Below the pieces are notes generated by a model. It did no database searches, was not told where the DNA came from, and saw only the letters and a program-made list of their open reading frames with translations. DNA of 64,000 nucleotides from Thiosocius sp963736445 (GTDB taxonomy: Bacteria > Pseudomonadota > Gammaproteobacteria > Chromatiales > Chromatiaceae). The stretch is from positions 124,001 through 188,000 of the forward strand of contig CAVTOY010000004.1 of the NCBI GenBank assembly GCA_963736445.1, given 5' to 3'. Position numbers and translations under genes: made by a program. Positions 42,676-57,600 of this stretch are shown here, piece after piece (the stretch's first letter is position 1; each line of letters starts with the position of its first letter).

Positions 42676-45600
42676 CGGGATCGGAGATCGTCAGGGCATT
42701 GGCCGCTTCCAGCAGCGTATCCAGGTCCGGATCCACATCCTCGGTCAGGGTCGCGCTGTTCGACCCCGCCGATCACCGGCGGATCATTGGTGTTGGTCAC
42801 GGTCAGGTCGAAGATATCGTTGACGGTCGATGTCCCGTCATCGGCGGTGACCTTCACCGAAATAGTCCCGATGTCAGCATTGGTCGGGGTACCGCTGAAG
42901 GTCTGGGTGCCGGCGTTAAACGTGAGCCAAGCGGGTAATGGCGAATCGTCGGACAGCGTGGCCGTATAGGTCAGCGTATCCGAGGCATCGACATCGCTGA
43001 CGGTGTTCGCCGGGACCGTGAAGCTGAAGGCCGCATCTTCCGTGGCGGTCTGATCCGCGATCAGGTTGTCCAGCGTCGGGGCGTCCTCAGCGCCATCGAT
43101 GGTGATGGTGATGTCGTGGGTGGTGCCGTCGGCGGTCGAGACTGTCAGGACATCGGTCGACGCTCTCGCCCGTATCGATCTGTTGGATCGCCAGCTGCGT
43201 ATTGTCCGCCGCATAGCTCCAGTTGCCGGCCGCATCGATGGTCAGACTGCCGTAGGTGCCGACGATCGTCGCCGGCTGGAAGCGGACTCGCCGACATCGG
43301 GATCGGATATCGTCAGGGCATTGGCTGCCTCGAGCAGGGTATCCAGATCCGGATCCACGTCCTCGGTACCGTGGCCGCGCTGTTGACCCCACCGATGGCC
43401 GGCGGCATCATTGGTATTGGTCACGGTCAGGTCGAAGACGTCGTTGACAGTGATGTGCCATCGTCCGCGGTGACCTTCACCGAGATGGTTCCCAGATCAA
43501 TTGGTCGGCGTGCCACTGAAGGTCTGGGTCAGGGCATCGAAGCTCAGCCAGGCCGGCAGCGGTGAATCGTCGGACAGCGTCGCCGTGTAGGTCAGCGTAT
43601 CCGAGGCATCGACATCGCTGAAGGTGTTCGCCGGGACCGTGAAGCTGAAGGCCGCATCTTCCGTGGCGGTCTGATCCGCGATCAGGTTGTCCAAGCTCGG
43701 CGCGTCCTCCGCGCCATCGATGGTGATGGTAATGTCGTGCGTGGTGCCGTCCGCGGTGCTGACGGTGAGCACGTCCGTTACGCTCTCGCCGGCATCGATC
43801 TGCTGGATACTCAGCTGCGTATTGTCCGCCGCATAGCTCCAGTTGCCCGCGGCATCGATGGTCAGGGAGCCATAGGTGCCGACGATCGTCGCCGGCTGGA
43901 AGCTGGACTCGCCCACATCGGGATCGCTGATGGTCAGCGCGTCGTTGGCCTCGAGCAAGGTATCCAGGTCCGGATCGACATCCTCGGTGACCGTGGCCGT
44001 GTTCACCCCACCGATGGTCGGGGGATCGTTGGTATTGGTCACGGTCAGATCGAAGACGTCATTGACGGTGCTGGTTCCGTCATCCGCGGTGACCTTCACC
44101 GAGATGGTTCCGATATCCGCGTTGGTCGGCGTACCACTGAAGGTCTGGGTACAGGGCATCGAAGCTCAGCCAGGCGGGTAATGGCGAATCGTCGGACAGC
44201 GTGGCCGTATAGGTCAGCGTATCCGAGGCATCCACATCGCTGAAGGTATTGGCCGGGACCGTAAAGCTGAAGGCCGCATCCTCGGCGGTACTCTGATCGG
44301 CGATCAGGTTGTCCAGCGTCGGCGCATCCTCCGCCCCATCGACCGTGATCGTGATGTCGTGGGTCGTGCCATCGGCCGTCAATACTGTGATGACGTCGCT
44401 GACGCTCTCGGTAGTGTCCAGGGACTGGATCGCGAGCTGGGTATTGTCCGCCGCATAGCTCCAATTGCCCGCCGCATCGATGGTCAGGGAGCCATAGGTC
44501 CCCACGATGGTCGCCGCCTGGAAGCTGGACTCGCCGACATCCGGGTCGGAAATCGTCAGGGCATTGGCTGCCTCGAGCAAGGTATCCAGATCTGGATCCA
44601 CGTCCTCGGTGACCGTGGCCGTGTCCACCCCACCGATGGTCGGGGCATCATTGGTGTTGGTCACGGTCAGGTCGAAGATGTCGTTGACCGTGCTGGTGCC
44701 GTCGTCTGCCGTGACCTTGACCGAGATGGTGCCCAGGTCAGAATTGGTCGGCGTGCCACTGAAGGTCTGGGTCAGGGCATCGAAGCTCAGCCAGGCGGGT
44801 AATGGTGAATCGTCGGACAGGGTGGCCGTATAGGTCAGCGTATCCGAGGCATCGACATCGCTGAAGGTATTCGCCGGGACCGTGAAGCTGAAGGCCGCAT
44901 CTTCCGTGGCGGTCTGATCGGCGATCAGGTTGTCCAAGCGTCGGCGCATCCTCGGCGCCATCGATGGTGATCGTGATGTCGTGGGTGGTGCCGTCGGCGG
45001 TGCTGACGGTGAGGACGTCCGGTCACGCTCTCGCCGGCATCGATCTGCTGGATAGCTCAGCTGGGTATTGTCGGCTGCATAGCTCCAGTTGCCCGCCGCA
45101 TCGATGGTCAGGGAGCCATAGGTGCCGACGATCGTCGCCGGCTGGAAGCTGGACTCGCCGACATCCGGGATCGCATGATCGTCAGCGCATCGTTGGCCTC
45201 GAGCAAGGTCATCCAGGTCCGGATCGACATCCTCGGTGACCGTGGCCGCGTGTCGACCCCACCGATCACCGGCGGATCATTGGTGTTGGTGACGGTCAGG
45301 TCGAAGACGTCATTGACCGTGCTGGTGCCGTCATCCGCGGTGACCTTCACCGAGATGGTTCCGATATCCGCGTTGGTCGGCGTACCACTAGAAGGTCTGG
45401 GTACCGGCATCAAAGCTCAGCCAGGCCGGTAATGGCGAATCGTCGGACAGCGTGGCCGTATAGGTCAGGCGTGTCCGCTGGCATCCACATCGCTGAAGGT
45501 ATTGGCCGGGACCGGTAAAGCTTGAACGGCGCATCCTCGGCGGTGCTCTGATCGGCGATCAGGTTGTCCAGGGTCGGGCGCGTCCTCCGCCCCGTCGATG

Positions 45601-48600
45601 GTGATCGTGATGTCGTGGGTGGTGCCGTCGGCGGTCACTGACGGTGATGCACGTCGCTGACGCTCTCGGAGGTGTCCAGGGACTGGATACGCGAGCTGGG
45701 TATTGTCCGCTGCAGTAACTCCAGTTGCCGGCCGCATCGATGGTCAGGCTGCCGTAGGTGCCGCCGATCGTCGCCGGCTGGAAGCTGGACTCACCGACAT
45801 CGGGGTCGGAGATCGTCAGGGCATTGCCGGCCTCGAGCAAGGTATCCAGATCCGGATCCACGTCCTCGGTGACAGTGGCGGTGTCCACCCCGCCGATCAC
45901 CGGCGGGTCGTTGGTGTTGTTGACGGTCAGATCGAAGATATCGTTGACGGTGCTGGTGTCCGTCATCCGCGGTGACCTTGACTGAGATGGTCCCGACATC
46001 AGCGTTGGTCGGCGTACCACTGAAGGTCTGGGTCAGGGCATCGAAGCTCAGCCAGGCGGGTAATGGCGAATCGTCGGACAGCGTGGCCGTATAGGTCAGC
46101 GTATCCGAGGCATCGACGTCGCTGAAGGTGTTCGGCCGGGACGGTAAAGCTGAACGGCGCATCCTCGGCAGCGCTCTGATCCGCGATCGAGGTTGTCCAG
46201 GGTCGGCGCGTCCTCGGCCCCGTCGATCGTGATCGTGATGTCGTGGGTGGTGCCGTCGGCGGTACTCGACGGTCGAGCACGTCCGATATGCTCTCGCCGG
46301 TCATCGAACTGCTGGATGCAAAGCTGGGTGTTGTCGGCTGCGTAGCTCCAGTTGCCGGCCGCATCGATGGTCAGGCCAGCCGTAGGTCCCGACGATCGGT
46401 CGCCGGCTGGAAGCTGGACTCGCCCGCATCCGGGTCGGCGATCGTCAGCGCATTCGCTGCTTCAAGCAGCGTCTCCAGGTCGGGATCGACGTCCTCGGTC
46501 AGCGGTCGCGCTGTTCACGCCGCCGATCACCGGCGGGTCGTTGGCGTTGGTCACGGTCAGATCGAAAATATCGTTGACGGTCGATGTCCCGTCATCGGCG
46601 GTGACCTTCACCGAGATAGTCCCGACGTCGGCGTTGGTCGGGGTACCGGCTGAAGGTCTGGGTCAGCGCATCGAAGCTCAGCCAGGCCGGTAAGGGCGAG
46701 TCATCGGACAGCGTCGCCGTGTAGGTCAGCGTGTCACTGGCATCGACATCGCTGAAGGTATTGGCCGGGACCGTGAAGCTGAACAGCGCATCCTCGGCGG
46801 TGCTCTGATCGGCGATCAGGTTGTCGAGTGTCGGCGCATCCTCGGCGCCATCGATCGTGATCGTGATGTCGTGGGTCGTGCCATCGGCCGTCAATACTGT
46901 GATTACGTCGCTGACGCTCTCGGTAGTGTCCAGGGACTGGATCGCGAGCTGGGTGTTATCCGCTTCGTAGCTCCAGTTGCCGGCGGCATCGATGGTCAGC
47001 GAGCCATAGGTCCCAACAATGGTCGCGGGCTGGAAGCTGGACTCGCCGACATCGGGGTCCGATATCGTGAGCGCGTCGTTGGCCTCGAGGAAGATTATCC
47101 AGGTCCGGATCGACGTCCTCGGTGACCGTGGCGCTGTTCACGCCGCCGATCACCGGCGGGTCGTTGGTGTTATTGACGGTCAGGTCGAAGACGTCATTGA
47201 CGGTACTGGTCCCGTCATCCGCGGTGACCTTGATGCTGATCGTGCCCAGATCGGCATTGGTCGGCGTGCCGCTGAAGGTCTGGGTACCGGCGTTAAACGT
47301 GAGCCAGGCCGGCAGCGGGCTGTCATCGGACAACGTGGCCGTATAGGTCAGCGTATCCGAGGCATCGACGTCACTGAAGGTATTGGCCGGGACGGTGAAG
47401 CTAAACAGCGCATCCTCGGCGGTGCTCTGATCCGCGATCAGGTTGTCGAGCGTCGGGGCATCCTCGGCCCCGTCGATGGTGATCGTGATGTCGTGGGTCG
47501 TGCCGTCGGCCGTACTCACGGTGAGCACGTCCGATACGCTCTCGCCGGCATCGATCTGCTGGATGCTCAGCTGGGTATTGTCGGCTGAGTAAGACCAATT
47601 GCCCGCCGCATCGATGGTCAGGGAGCCATAGGTCCCGCCGATGGTCGCCGGCTGGAAGGCGGACTCACCGACATCCGGGTCGGATATCGTCAGGGCATCG
47701 TTGGCCTCGAGGAGATTATCCAGGTCCGGATCGATGTCCTCGGTGACCGTGGCGCTGTTGACCCCACCGATCACCGGCGGGTCATTGGTGTTGGTGACCG
47801 TCAGGTCGAAGATATCGTTGACCGTACTGGTCCCGTCATCGGCGGTGACCTTCACCGAGATAGTCCCGATATCCGCGTTGGTCGGCGTACCCGAGAAGGT
47901 CTGGGTCAGGGCATCGAAGCTCAGCCAGGCCGGCAGGGGGCTGTCATCGGACAGCGTAGCCGTATAGGTCAGGCTGTCGCTGGCATCGACATCGCTGAAG
48001 GTGTTCGCCGGGACGGTGAAGCTGAATGGCGCATCCTCGGCGGTACTCTGATCGGCGATCAGGTTGTCCAGCGTCGGGGCGTCCTCGGCCCCATCGATCG
48101 TGATCGTGATGTCATGCGTGGTACCGTCGGCGGTACTCACGGTGATTACGTCACTGACGCTCTCGCCGGCATCGATCTGCTGGATGCTCAGCTGGGTGTT
48201 GTCGGCTGAGTAAGACCAATTGCCCGCCGCATCGATGGTCAGGCTGCCATAGGTCCCGCCGATCGTCGCCGCCTGGAAGCTCGACTCGCCGACGTCCGGA
48301 TCGGAGATCGTCAGCGCGTCGTTGGCCTCGAGGAGATTATCCAGGTCCGGATCGATGTCCTCGGTGACCGTGGCGCTGTTGACCCCACCGATCACCGGCG
48401 GGTCGTTGGTGTTGTTGACCGTCAGATCGAAGATATCGTTTACGGTCGATGTCCCGTCATCCGCGGTGACCTTGACTGAGATGGTCCCGATATCCGCGTT
48501 GGTCGGCGTACCGGAGAAGGTCTGGGTCAGCGCATCGAAGCTCAGCCAGGCCGGCAGGGGTGAATCGTCCGAGAGGGTCGCGGTGTAGGTCAGCGTATCC

Positions 48601-51600
48601 GAGGCATCGACATCGCTAAAGGTGTTCGCCGGGACGGTAAAGCTGAACGGCGCGTCCTCGGCGGTACTCTGATCGGCGATCAGGTTGTCCAGGGTCGGCG
48701 CGTCCTCCGCGCCGTCGATGGTGATCGTGATGTCGTGCGTGGTACCGTCGGCGGTACTCACGGTGATTACGTCACTGACGCTCTCGCCGGCATCGATCTG
48801 CTGGATACTCAGCTGGGTGTTGTCCGCAGCATAGCTCCAGTTGCCCGCGGCATCGATGGTCAGGGAGCCGTAGGTGCCGCCGATCGTGGCAGGCTGGAAG
48901 CTCGACTCGCCCACGTCCGGATCCGATATCGTCAGAGCATTGGCCGCTTCCAGCAGCGTATCCAGGTCCGGATCCACATCCTCAGTCAGGGTCGCACTGT
49001 TGACCCCACCGATTACCGGCGGGTCGTTGGTGTTGTTGACCGTCAGATCGAAGATATCGTTTACGGTCGATGTCCCGTCATCGGCGGTGACCTTGACCGA
49101 GATGGTCCCGATATCCGCGTTGGTCGGCGTACCGGAGAAGGTCTGGGTCAGCGCATCGAAGCTCAGCCAGGCCGGCAGGGGCTGAGTCATCGGACAGCGT
49201 AGCCGTATAGGTCAGGCTGTCGCTGGCATCGACATCGCTGAAGGTGTTCGCCGGGACGGTGAAGCTGAATGGCGCATCCTCGGCGGTACTCTGATCGGCG
49301 ATCAGGTTGTCCAGCGTCGGCGCATCCTCGGCCCCATCGATGGTGATGGTGATGTCGTGGGTGGTGCCGTCGGCGGTACTCACGGTGAGCACGTCCGATA
49401 CGCTCTCGCCGGCATCGATCTGCTGGATGCTCAGCTGGGTGTTGTCGGCTGAGTAAGACCAATTGCCGGCGGCATCGATGGTCAGGCTGCCGTAGGTGCC
49501 GACGATCGTGGCCGGCTGGAAGCTGGACTCGCCAACATCGGGATCGCTGATGGTCAGCGCGTCGTTGGCCTCGAGCAAGGTATCCAGGTCCGGATCGATG
49601 TCCTCGGTGACCGTGGCGCTGTTGACCCCACCGATCACCGGCGGATCATTGGTATTGGTCACCGTCAGGTCGAAAACGTCGTTGACCGTGCTGGTGCCAT
49701 CATCGGCGGTGACCTTCACCGAGATGGTCCCGATGTCGGCATTGGTCGGCGTCCCGCTGAAGGTCTGGGTCCCGGCGTTAAAGCGTGAGCCAGGTCGGCA
49801 GCGGGCTGTCATCGGACAGCGTGGCGGTATAGGTCAGCGTATCCGAGGCATCGACATCGCTGAAGGTATTGGCCGGGACGGTAAAGCTGAATGGCGCATC
49901 CTCGGCGGTACTCTGATCGGCGATCAGGTTGTCCAGCGTCGGGGCGTCCTCGGCCCCATCGATCGTGATCGTGATGTCGTGCGTGGTACCGTCGGCGGTA
50001 CTCACGGTGATTACGTCGACTGACGCTCTCGCCGGCATCGATCTGCTGGATGCTCAGCTGGGTGTTATCGGCTGAGTAAGACCAATTGCCCGCCGCATCG
50101 ATGGTCAGGCTGCCATAGGTCCCGCCGATCGTCGCCGCCTGGAAGCTCGACTCGCCGACGTCCGGATCGGAGATCGTCAGCGCGTCGTTGGCCTCGAGGA
50201 GATTATCCAGGTCCGGATCGATGTCCTCGGTGACCGTGGCGCTGTTGACCCCACCGATCACCGGCGGATCATTGGTGTTGGTCACCGTCAGGTCGAAAAC
50301 GTCATTGACCGTACTGGTGCCGTCATCGGCCGTGACCTTGACTGAGATGGTCCCGATATCCGCGTTGGTCGGGGTACCCGACAAGGTCTGGGTACCGGCG
50401 TTAAACGTGAGCCAGGCCGGCAGCGGGCTGTCATCCGACAGCGTGGCGGTATAGGTCAGGCTGTCGCTGGCATCCACATCGCTGAAGGTATTGGCCGGGA
50501 CCGTGAAGCTGAACGGCGCATCCTCGGCGGTGCTCTGATCCGCGATCAGATTATCGAGTGTCGGGGCGTCTTCGGCGCCGTCGATGGTGATCGTGATGTC
50601 GTGGGTGGTGCCGTCGGCGGTGATGACGGTGATGTACGTCGCTGACGCTCTCGCTGGCGTCCAGCGGACTGGATCGCGCAGCTGGGTATTGTCGGCCGCG
50701 TAGCTCCAGTTGCCCGCCGCATCGATGGTCAGGCTGCCGTAGGTGCCGCACGATCGTGCCGGCTGGAAGCTGGACTCGCCGACATCCGGGTCGGAGATGG
50801 TCAGCGCGTCGTTGGCCTCGAGGAGGTTATCGAGGTCCGGATCGACGTCCTCGGTGACCGGGTGGCGCTGTTGACCCCACCGATCACCGGCGGGTCGTTG
50901 GTGTTGTTGACCGTGAGATCGAAGATATCGTTTACGGTCGATGTCCCGTCATCCGCGGTGACCTTGACTGAGATGGTGCCGATATCAGCGTTGGTCGGCG
51001 TACCGCTGAAGGTCTGGGTCAGCGGCATCGAAGCTCAGCCAGGCCGGCAGGGGTGAATCGTCGGAGAGGGTGGCGGTGTAGGTCAGGCGTATCCGAGGCA
51101 TCGACATCGCTAAAGGTGTTGGCCGGGACGGTAAAGCTGAACGGCGCGTCCTCGGCGGTACTCTGATCCGCGATCAGGTTGTCGAGTGTCGGCGCATCCT
51201 CGGCGCCATCGATCGTGATCGTGATGTCGTGCGTGGTGCCGTCGGCGGTACATCACGGTGAGCACGTCCGTCACGCTCTCGCCGGCATCGATCTGCTGGA
51301 TGCTCAGCTGGGTGTTATCGGCTGCAGTAAGACCAATTGCCCGCCGCATCGATGGTCAGGCTGCCATAGGTCCCGCCGATCGTCGCCGGCTGGAAGCTGG
51401 ACTCACCGATATCCGGATCGGAGATCGTCAAGGCATTCGCTGCTTCCAGCAAGGTATCCAGATCTGGATCCACGTCCTCGGTGACCGTGGCGCTGTTCAC
51501 GCCGCCGATCACCGGCGGGTCGTTGGTGTTATTGACGGTCAGGTCGAAGACGTCATTGACGGTACTGGTACCGTCGTCCGCGGTGACCTTCACCGAGATG

Positions 51601-54600
51601 GTGCCCAGGTCAGAATTGGTCGGCGTACCACTGAAGGTCTGGGTCAGGGCATCGAAGCTCAGCCAGGCGGGTAATGGCGAATCGTCGGACAGCGTGGCCG
51701 TATAGGTCAGCGTATCCGAGGCATCGACGTCGCTGAAGGTATTGGCCGGGACGGTAAAGCTGAACGGCGCATCCTCGGCGGTGCTCTGATCGGCGATCAG
51801 GTTGTCCAGCGTCGGCGCGTCCTCGGCCCCATCGATGGTGATCGTGATGTCGTGGGTGGTGCCGTCGGCCGTACTCACGGTGAGCACGTCCGATACGCTC
51901 TCGCCGGCATCGATCTGCTGGATGCTCAGCTGGGTATTGTCGGCTGAGTAAGACCAATTGCCCGCCGCATCGATGGTCAGGGAGCCATAGGTCCCGCCGA
52001 TGGTCGCCGCCTGGAAGGCGGACTCACCGACATCCGGGTCGGATATCGTCAGGGCATCGTTGGCCTCGAGGAGATTATCCAGGTCCGGATCGATGTCCTC
52101 GGTGACCGTGGCGCTGTTGACCCCACCGATCACCGGCGGATCATTGGTGTTGGTCACCGTCAGGTCGAAGACGTCATTGACCGTACTGGTGCCGTCATCG
52201 GCCGTGACCTTGACTGAGATGGTCCCGATATCCGCGTTGGTCGGGGTACCCGACAAGGTCTGGGTACCGGCGTTAAACGTGAGCCAGGCCGGCAGCGGGC
52301 TGTCATCCGACAGCGTGGCGGTATAGGTCAGGCTGTCGCTGGCATCCACATCGCTGAAGGTATTGGCCGGGACCGTGAAGCTGAACGGCGCATCCTCGGC
52401 GGTGCTCTGATCCGCGATCAGATTATCGAGTGTCGGGGCGTCTTCGGCGCCGTCTATGGTGATGGTGATGCCGTGGGTGGTGCCGTCCGCGGTGCTGACG
52501 GTGAGCACGTCGCTGACGCTCTCGGTAGTGTCCAGGGACTGGATAGCGAGCTGGGTATTGTCCGCTTCGTAACTCCAGTTGCCGGCCGCATCGATGGTCA
52601 GGCTGCCGTAGGTGCCGACGATCGTGGCCGGCTGGAAGCTGGACTCACCGACATCGGGGTCGGATATCGTCAGGGCATCGTTGGCCTCGAGGAGATTATC
52701 GAGGTCTGGATCCACATCCTCAGTCAGGGTCGCACTGTTGACCCCACCGATTACCGGCGGGTCGTTGGTGTTGTTGACCGTCAGATCGAAGATATCGTTT
52801 ACGGTCGATGTCCCGTCATCCGCGGTGACCTTGACTGAGATGGTCCCGGTATCCGCGTTGGTCGGCGTACCGCTGAAGGTCTGGGTCAGGGCATCGAAGC
52901 TCAGCCAGGCGGGCAGCGGTGAGTCATCGGACAGCGTCGCGGCGTAGGTCAGGCTGTCCGAGGCATCCACGTCACTGAAGGTATTGGCCGGGACCGTGAA
53001 GCTGAAGGGGGCGTCCTCGGCAGTGCTCCGATCCGCGATGAGGTTGTCCAGGGTCGGGGCGTCCTCGGCCCCGTCGATCGTGATCGTGATGTCGTGGGTG
53101 GTGCCGTCGGCAGTCGATACTGTGATGACGTCCGATACGCTCTCGCCGACATCGATCTGCTGGATACTCAGCTGGGTGTTATCCGCCGCGTAGCTCCAGG
53201 CCCCGGCCGCATCGATGGTCAGCGAGCCGTAGGTCCCGACGATCGTGGCCGGCTGGAAGCTCGACTCGCCGACGTCCGGATCGGAGATCGTCAGAGCGTC
53301 ATTGGCCGCTTCGAGCAGGTATCCAGGTCCGGATCGACGTCCTCGGTGACCGGGTCGCGCTGTTGACCCCACCGATCACGGCGGATCGTTGGTGTTGTTG
53401 ACCGTCAGATCGAAGATATCGTTGACGGTCGATGTCCCGTCATCCGCCGTGACCTTGACTGAGATGGTCCCGATATCCGCGTTGGTCGGCGTACCCGAGA
53501 AGGTCTGGGTCAGCGCATCGAAGCTCAGCCAGGCCGGCAGGGGTGAATCGTCCGAGAGGGTCGCGGTGTAGGTCAGCGTATCCGAGGCATCGACATCGCT
53601 AAAGGTGTTCGCCGGGACGGTAAAGCTGAACGGCGCATCCTCGGCGGTGCTCTGATCGGCGATCAGGTTGTCCAGCGTCGGGGCATCCTCGGCCCCATCG
53701 ATGGTGATGGTGATGTCGTGGGTGGTGCCGTCGGCGGTACTGACGGTGAGCACGTCCGATCACGCTCTCGCCGGTATCGATCGGACTGGATCGCTCAGCT
53801 GGGTGTTGTCCGCCGCATAGCTCCAGTTGCCCGCCGCATCGATGGTCAGGCTGCCATAGGTCCCGACGATGGTCGCCGGCTGGAAGCTGGACTCGCCGAC
53901 ATCCGGATCGGACGATCGTCAGCGCATTCGCTGGCTTCCAGCAGGGTATCCAGTGTCCGGATCCACGTCCTCGGTCAGGGTCGCGCTGTTCACGCCGCCG
54001 ATCACCGGCGGATCGTTGGTGTTGGTGACGGTCAGATCGAAGAGGTCGTTGACGGTCGATGTGCCGTCATCGGCGGTGACCTTGACGGTGATGGTCCCGA
54101 TATCGGCGTTGGTCGGCGTACCGCTAGAAGGTCTGGGTCAGCGCATCGAAGCTCAGCCAGGCCGGCAGGGGCGAGTCATCGGACAGCGTGGCCGTGTAGG
54201 TCAGCGTGTCACGTGGCATCGACATCGCTGAAGGTATTGGCCGGGACCGGTGAAGCTGAACGGCGCATCCTCGGCGGTGCTCTGATCCGCGATCAGGTTG
54301 TCGAGTGTCGGGGCATCCTCGGCGCCGTCGATCGTGATCGTGATGTCGTGGGTGGTGCCGTCGGCGGTGATGACGGTGATCACGTCCGATGACGCTCTCG
54401 GTAGTGTCCAGGGACTGGATCGCCAGCTGGGTGTTGTCCGCTGCATAACTCCAGTTGCCGGCCGCATCGATGGTCAGGCTGCCGTAGGTCCCGACGATCG
54501 TGGCCGGCTGGAAGCTGGACTCGCCGACGTCGGGGTCGGATATCGTCAGGGCATCGTTGGCCTCGAGGAGGATTATCGAGGTCCGGATCCACATCCTCGG

Positions 54601-57600
54601 TCAGGGTCGCACTGTTGACCCCGCCGATCACCGGCGGATCATTGGTGTTGGTGACGGTCAGGTCGAAGATATCGTTGACCGTGCTGGTGCCGTCATCGGC
54701 CGTGACCTTGATGACTGATCGTGCCCGAGATCGGAATTGGTCGGCGTACCGCTGAAGGTCTGGGTCAGCGCATCGAAGCTCAGCCAGGCGGGTAATGGCG
54801 AATCGTCGGACAGCGTGGCGGTATAGGTCAGCGTATCCGAGGCATCGACATCGCTGAAGGTATTGGCCGGGACGGTAAAGCTGAACGGCGCATCCTCGGT
54901 GGTGCTCTGATCCGCGATCAGGTTGTCGAGTGTCGGCGCGTCCTCGGCCCCGTCGATCGTGATCGTGATGTCGTGGGTGGTGCCGTCGGCAGTCGATGAC
55001 TGTGATGACGTCCGATACGCTCTCGCCGACATCGATCTGCTGGATACTCAGCTGGGTGTTATCCGCTGAGTAAGACCAAGGCCCCGGCCGCATCGATGGT
55101 CAGCGAGCCATAGGTCCCAACAATGGTCGACGGGCTGGAAGCTGGACTCGCCGACATCGGGGTCCGATATCGTGAGCGCGTCGTTGGCCTCGAGCAGGTT
55201 ATCCAGGTCCGGATCGATATCCTCTGTGACCGTGGCGCTGTTCACGCCACCGATCACCGGGGGATCATTGGTATTGTTGACCGTCAGATCGAAGACGTCA
55301 TTGACCGTCGATGTCCCGTCATCCGCGGTGACCTTCACCGCGATGGTGCCCAGGTCACTGTTGGTCGGCGTACCGCTGAAGGTCTGGGTACCGGCGTTAA
55401 ACGTGAGCCAGGCCGGCAGCGGACTATCATCGGACAGCGTCGCCGTATAGGTCAGCGTATCCGAGGCATCGACGTCACTGAAGGTATTGGCCGGGACCGT
55501 GAAGCTGAACGGCGCATCCTCGGCGGTGCTCTGATCGGCGATCAGATTGTCCAGGGTCGGGGCATCCTCCGCCCCGTCGATCGTGATGGTGATGTCGTGC
55601 GTGGTGCCATCCGCGGTGCTGACGGTCAGCACGTCCGATACACTCTCGCCCGTATCCAGGGACTGGATCGCGAGCTGGGTATTGTCCGCTTCGTAGCTCC
55701 AGTTGCCGGCGGCATCGATGGTCAGGCTGCCATAGGTCCCGACGATGGTCGCCGGCTGGAAGCTGGACTCGCCCACGTCCGGGTCGGCGATCGTCAGCGC
55801 ATTCGCTGCTTCCAGCAGCGTATTCAGGTCCGGATCCACGTCCTCGGTCAGGGTCGCGCTGTTCACGCCGCCGATCACCGGCGGGTCGTTGGTGTTGGTC
55901 ACGGTCAGATCGAAAATATCGTTGACGGTCGATGTCCCGTCATCGGCGGTGACCTTCACCGAGATAGTCCCGATGTCGGCGTTGGTCGGGGTACCGGCTG
56001 AAGGTCTGGGTCAGCGCATCGAAGCTCAGCCAGGCCGGTAAGGGCGAGTCATCGGACAGCGTCGCCGTGTAGGTCAGCGTGTCACTGGCATCGACATCGC
56101 TGAAGGTATTGGCCGGGACGGTAAAGCTGAACGGCGCATCCTCGGCAGTGCTCTGATCCGCGATCAGGTTGTCGAGCGTCGGGGCATCCTCGGCGCCATC
56201 GACCGTGATCGTGATGTCGTGCGTGGTGCCATCGGCCGTCAATACTGTGATTACGTCGCTGACGCTCTGCCGGTAGTGATCCAGGGACTGGATGCGCGAG
56301 CTGGGTGTTATCCGCTTCGTAACTCCAGTTGCCGGCGGCATCGATGGTCAGGCTGCCGTAGGTGCCGACGATCGTCGCCGGCCTGGAAGCTGGACTCGCC
56401 GACATCCGGATCGGATGATCGTCAGCGCGTCGTTGGCCTCGAGGAGGTTATCCAGGTCCGGATCGACGTCCTCGGTGACCGTGGCGCTGTTCACGCCGCC
56501 GATCACCGGCGGGTCGTTGGTGTTATTGACGGTCAGGTCGAAGACGTCATTGACGGTACTGGTACCGTCGTCCGCGGTGACCTTCACCGAGATGGTCCCG
56601 AGGTCCGCATTGGTCGGCGTACCACTGAAGGTCTGGGTCAGGGCATCGAAGCTCAGCCAGGCGGGTAATGGCGAATCGTCGGACAGCGTGGCCGTATAGG
56701 TCAGCGTATCCGAGGCATCGACGTCGCTGAAGGTATTGGCCGGGACCGTGAAGCTGAACGGCGCATCCTCGGCGGTGCTCTGATCCGCGATCAGGTTGTC
56801 GAGTGTCGGCGCATCCTCGGCGCCATCGATCGTGATCGTGATGTCGTGGGTCGTGCCGTCGGCCGTACTCACGGTGAGCACGTCCGATACGCTCTCGCCG
56901 GCATCGATCTGCTGGATGCTCAGCTGGGTATTGTCGGCTGAGTAAGACCAATTGCCCGCCGCATCGATGGTCAGGGAGCCATAGGTCCCGCCGATGGTCG
57001 CCGCCTGGAAGGCGGACTCACCGACATCCGGGTCGGATATCGTCAGGGCATCGTTGGCCTCGAGGAGATTATCCAGGTCCGGATCGATGTCCTCGGTGAC
57101 CGTGGCGCTGTTGACCCCACCGATCACCGGCGGATCATTGGTGTTGTTCACCGTCAGGTCGAAGACGTCATTGACCGTACTGGTGCCGTCATCGGCCGTG
57201 ACCTTGACTGAGATGGTCCCGATATCCGCGTTGGTCGGGGTACCCGACAAGGTCTGGGTCAGGGCATCGAAGCTCAGCCAGGCCGGCAGCGGGCAGTCAT
57301 CGGACAGCGTGGCCGTATAGGTCAGGGTGTCCTGGCATCGACATCGCTGAAGGTATTGGCCGGGACCGTGAAGCTGAACGGCGCATCCTCGGCGGTGCTC
57401 TGATCCGCGATGAGATTGTCCAGGGTCGGGGCGTCCTCGGCCCCATCGATGGTGATCGTGATGTCATGCGTGGTACCGTCGGCGGTACTCACGGTGATTA
57501 CGTCACTGACGCTCTCGCCGGCATCGATCTGCTGGATGCTCAGCTGGGTGTTGTCGGCTGAGTAAGTCCAATTGCCGGCCGCATCGATGGTCAGGCTGCC

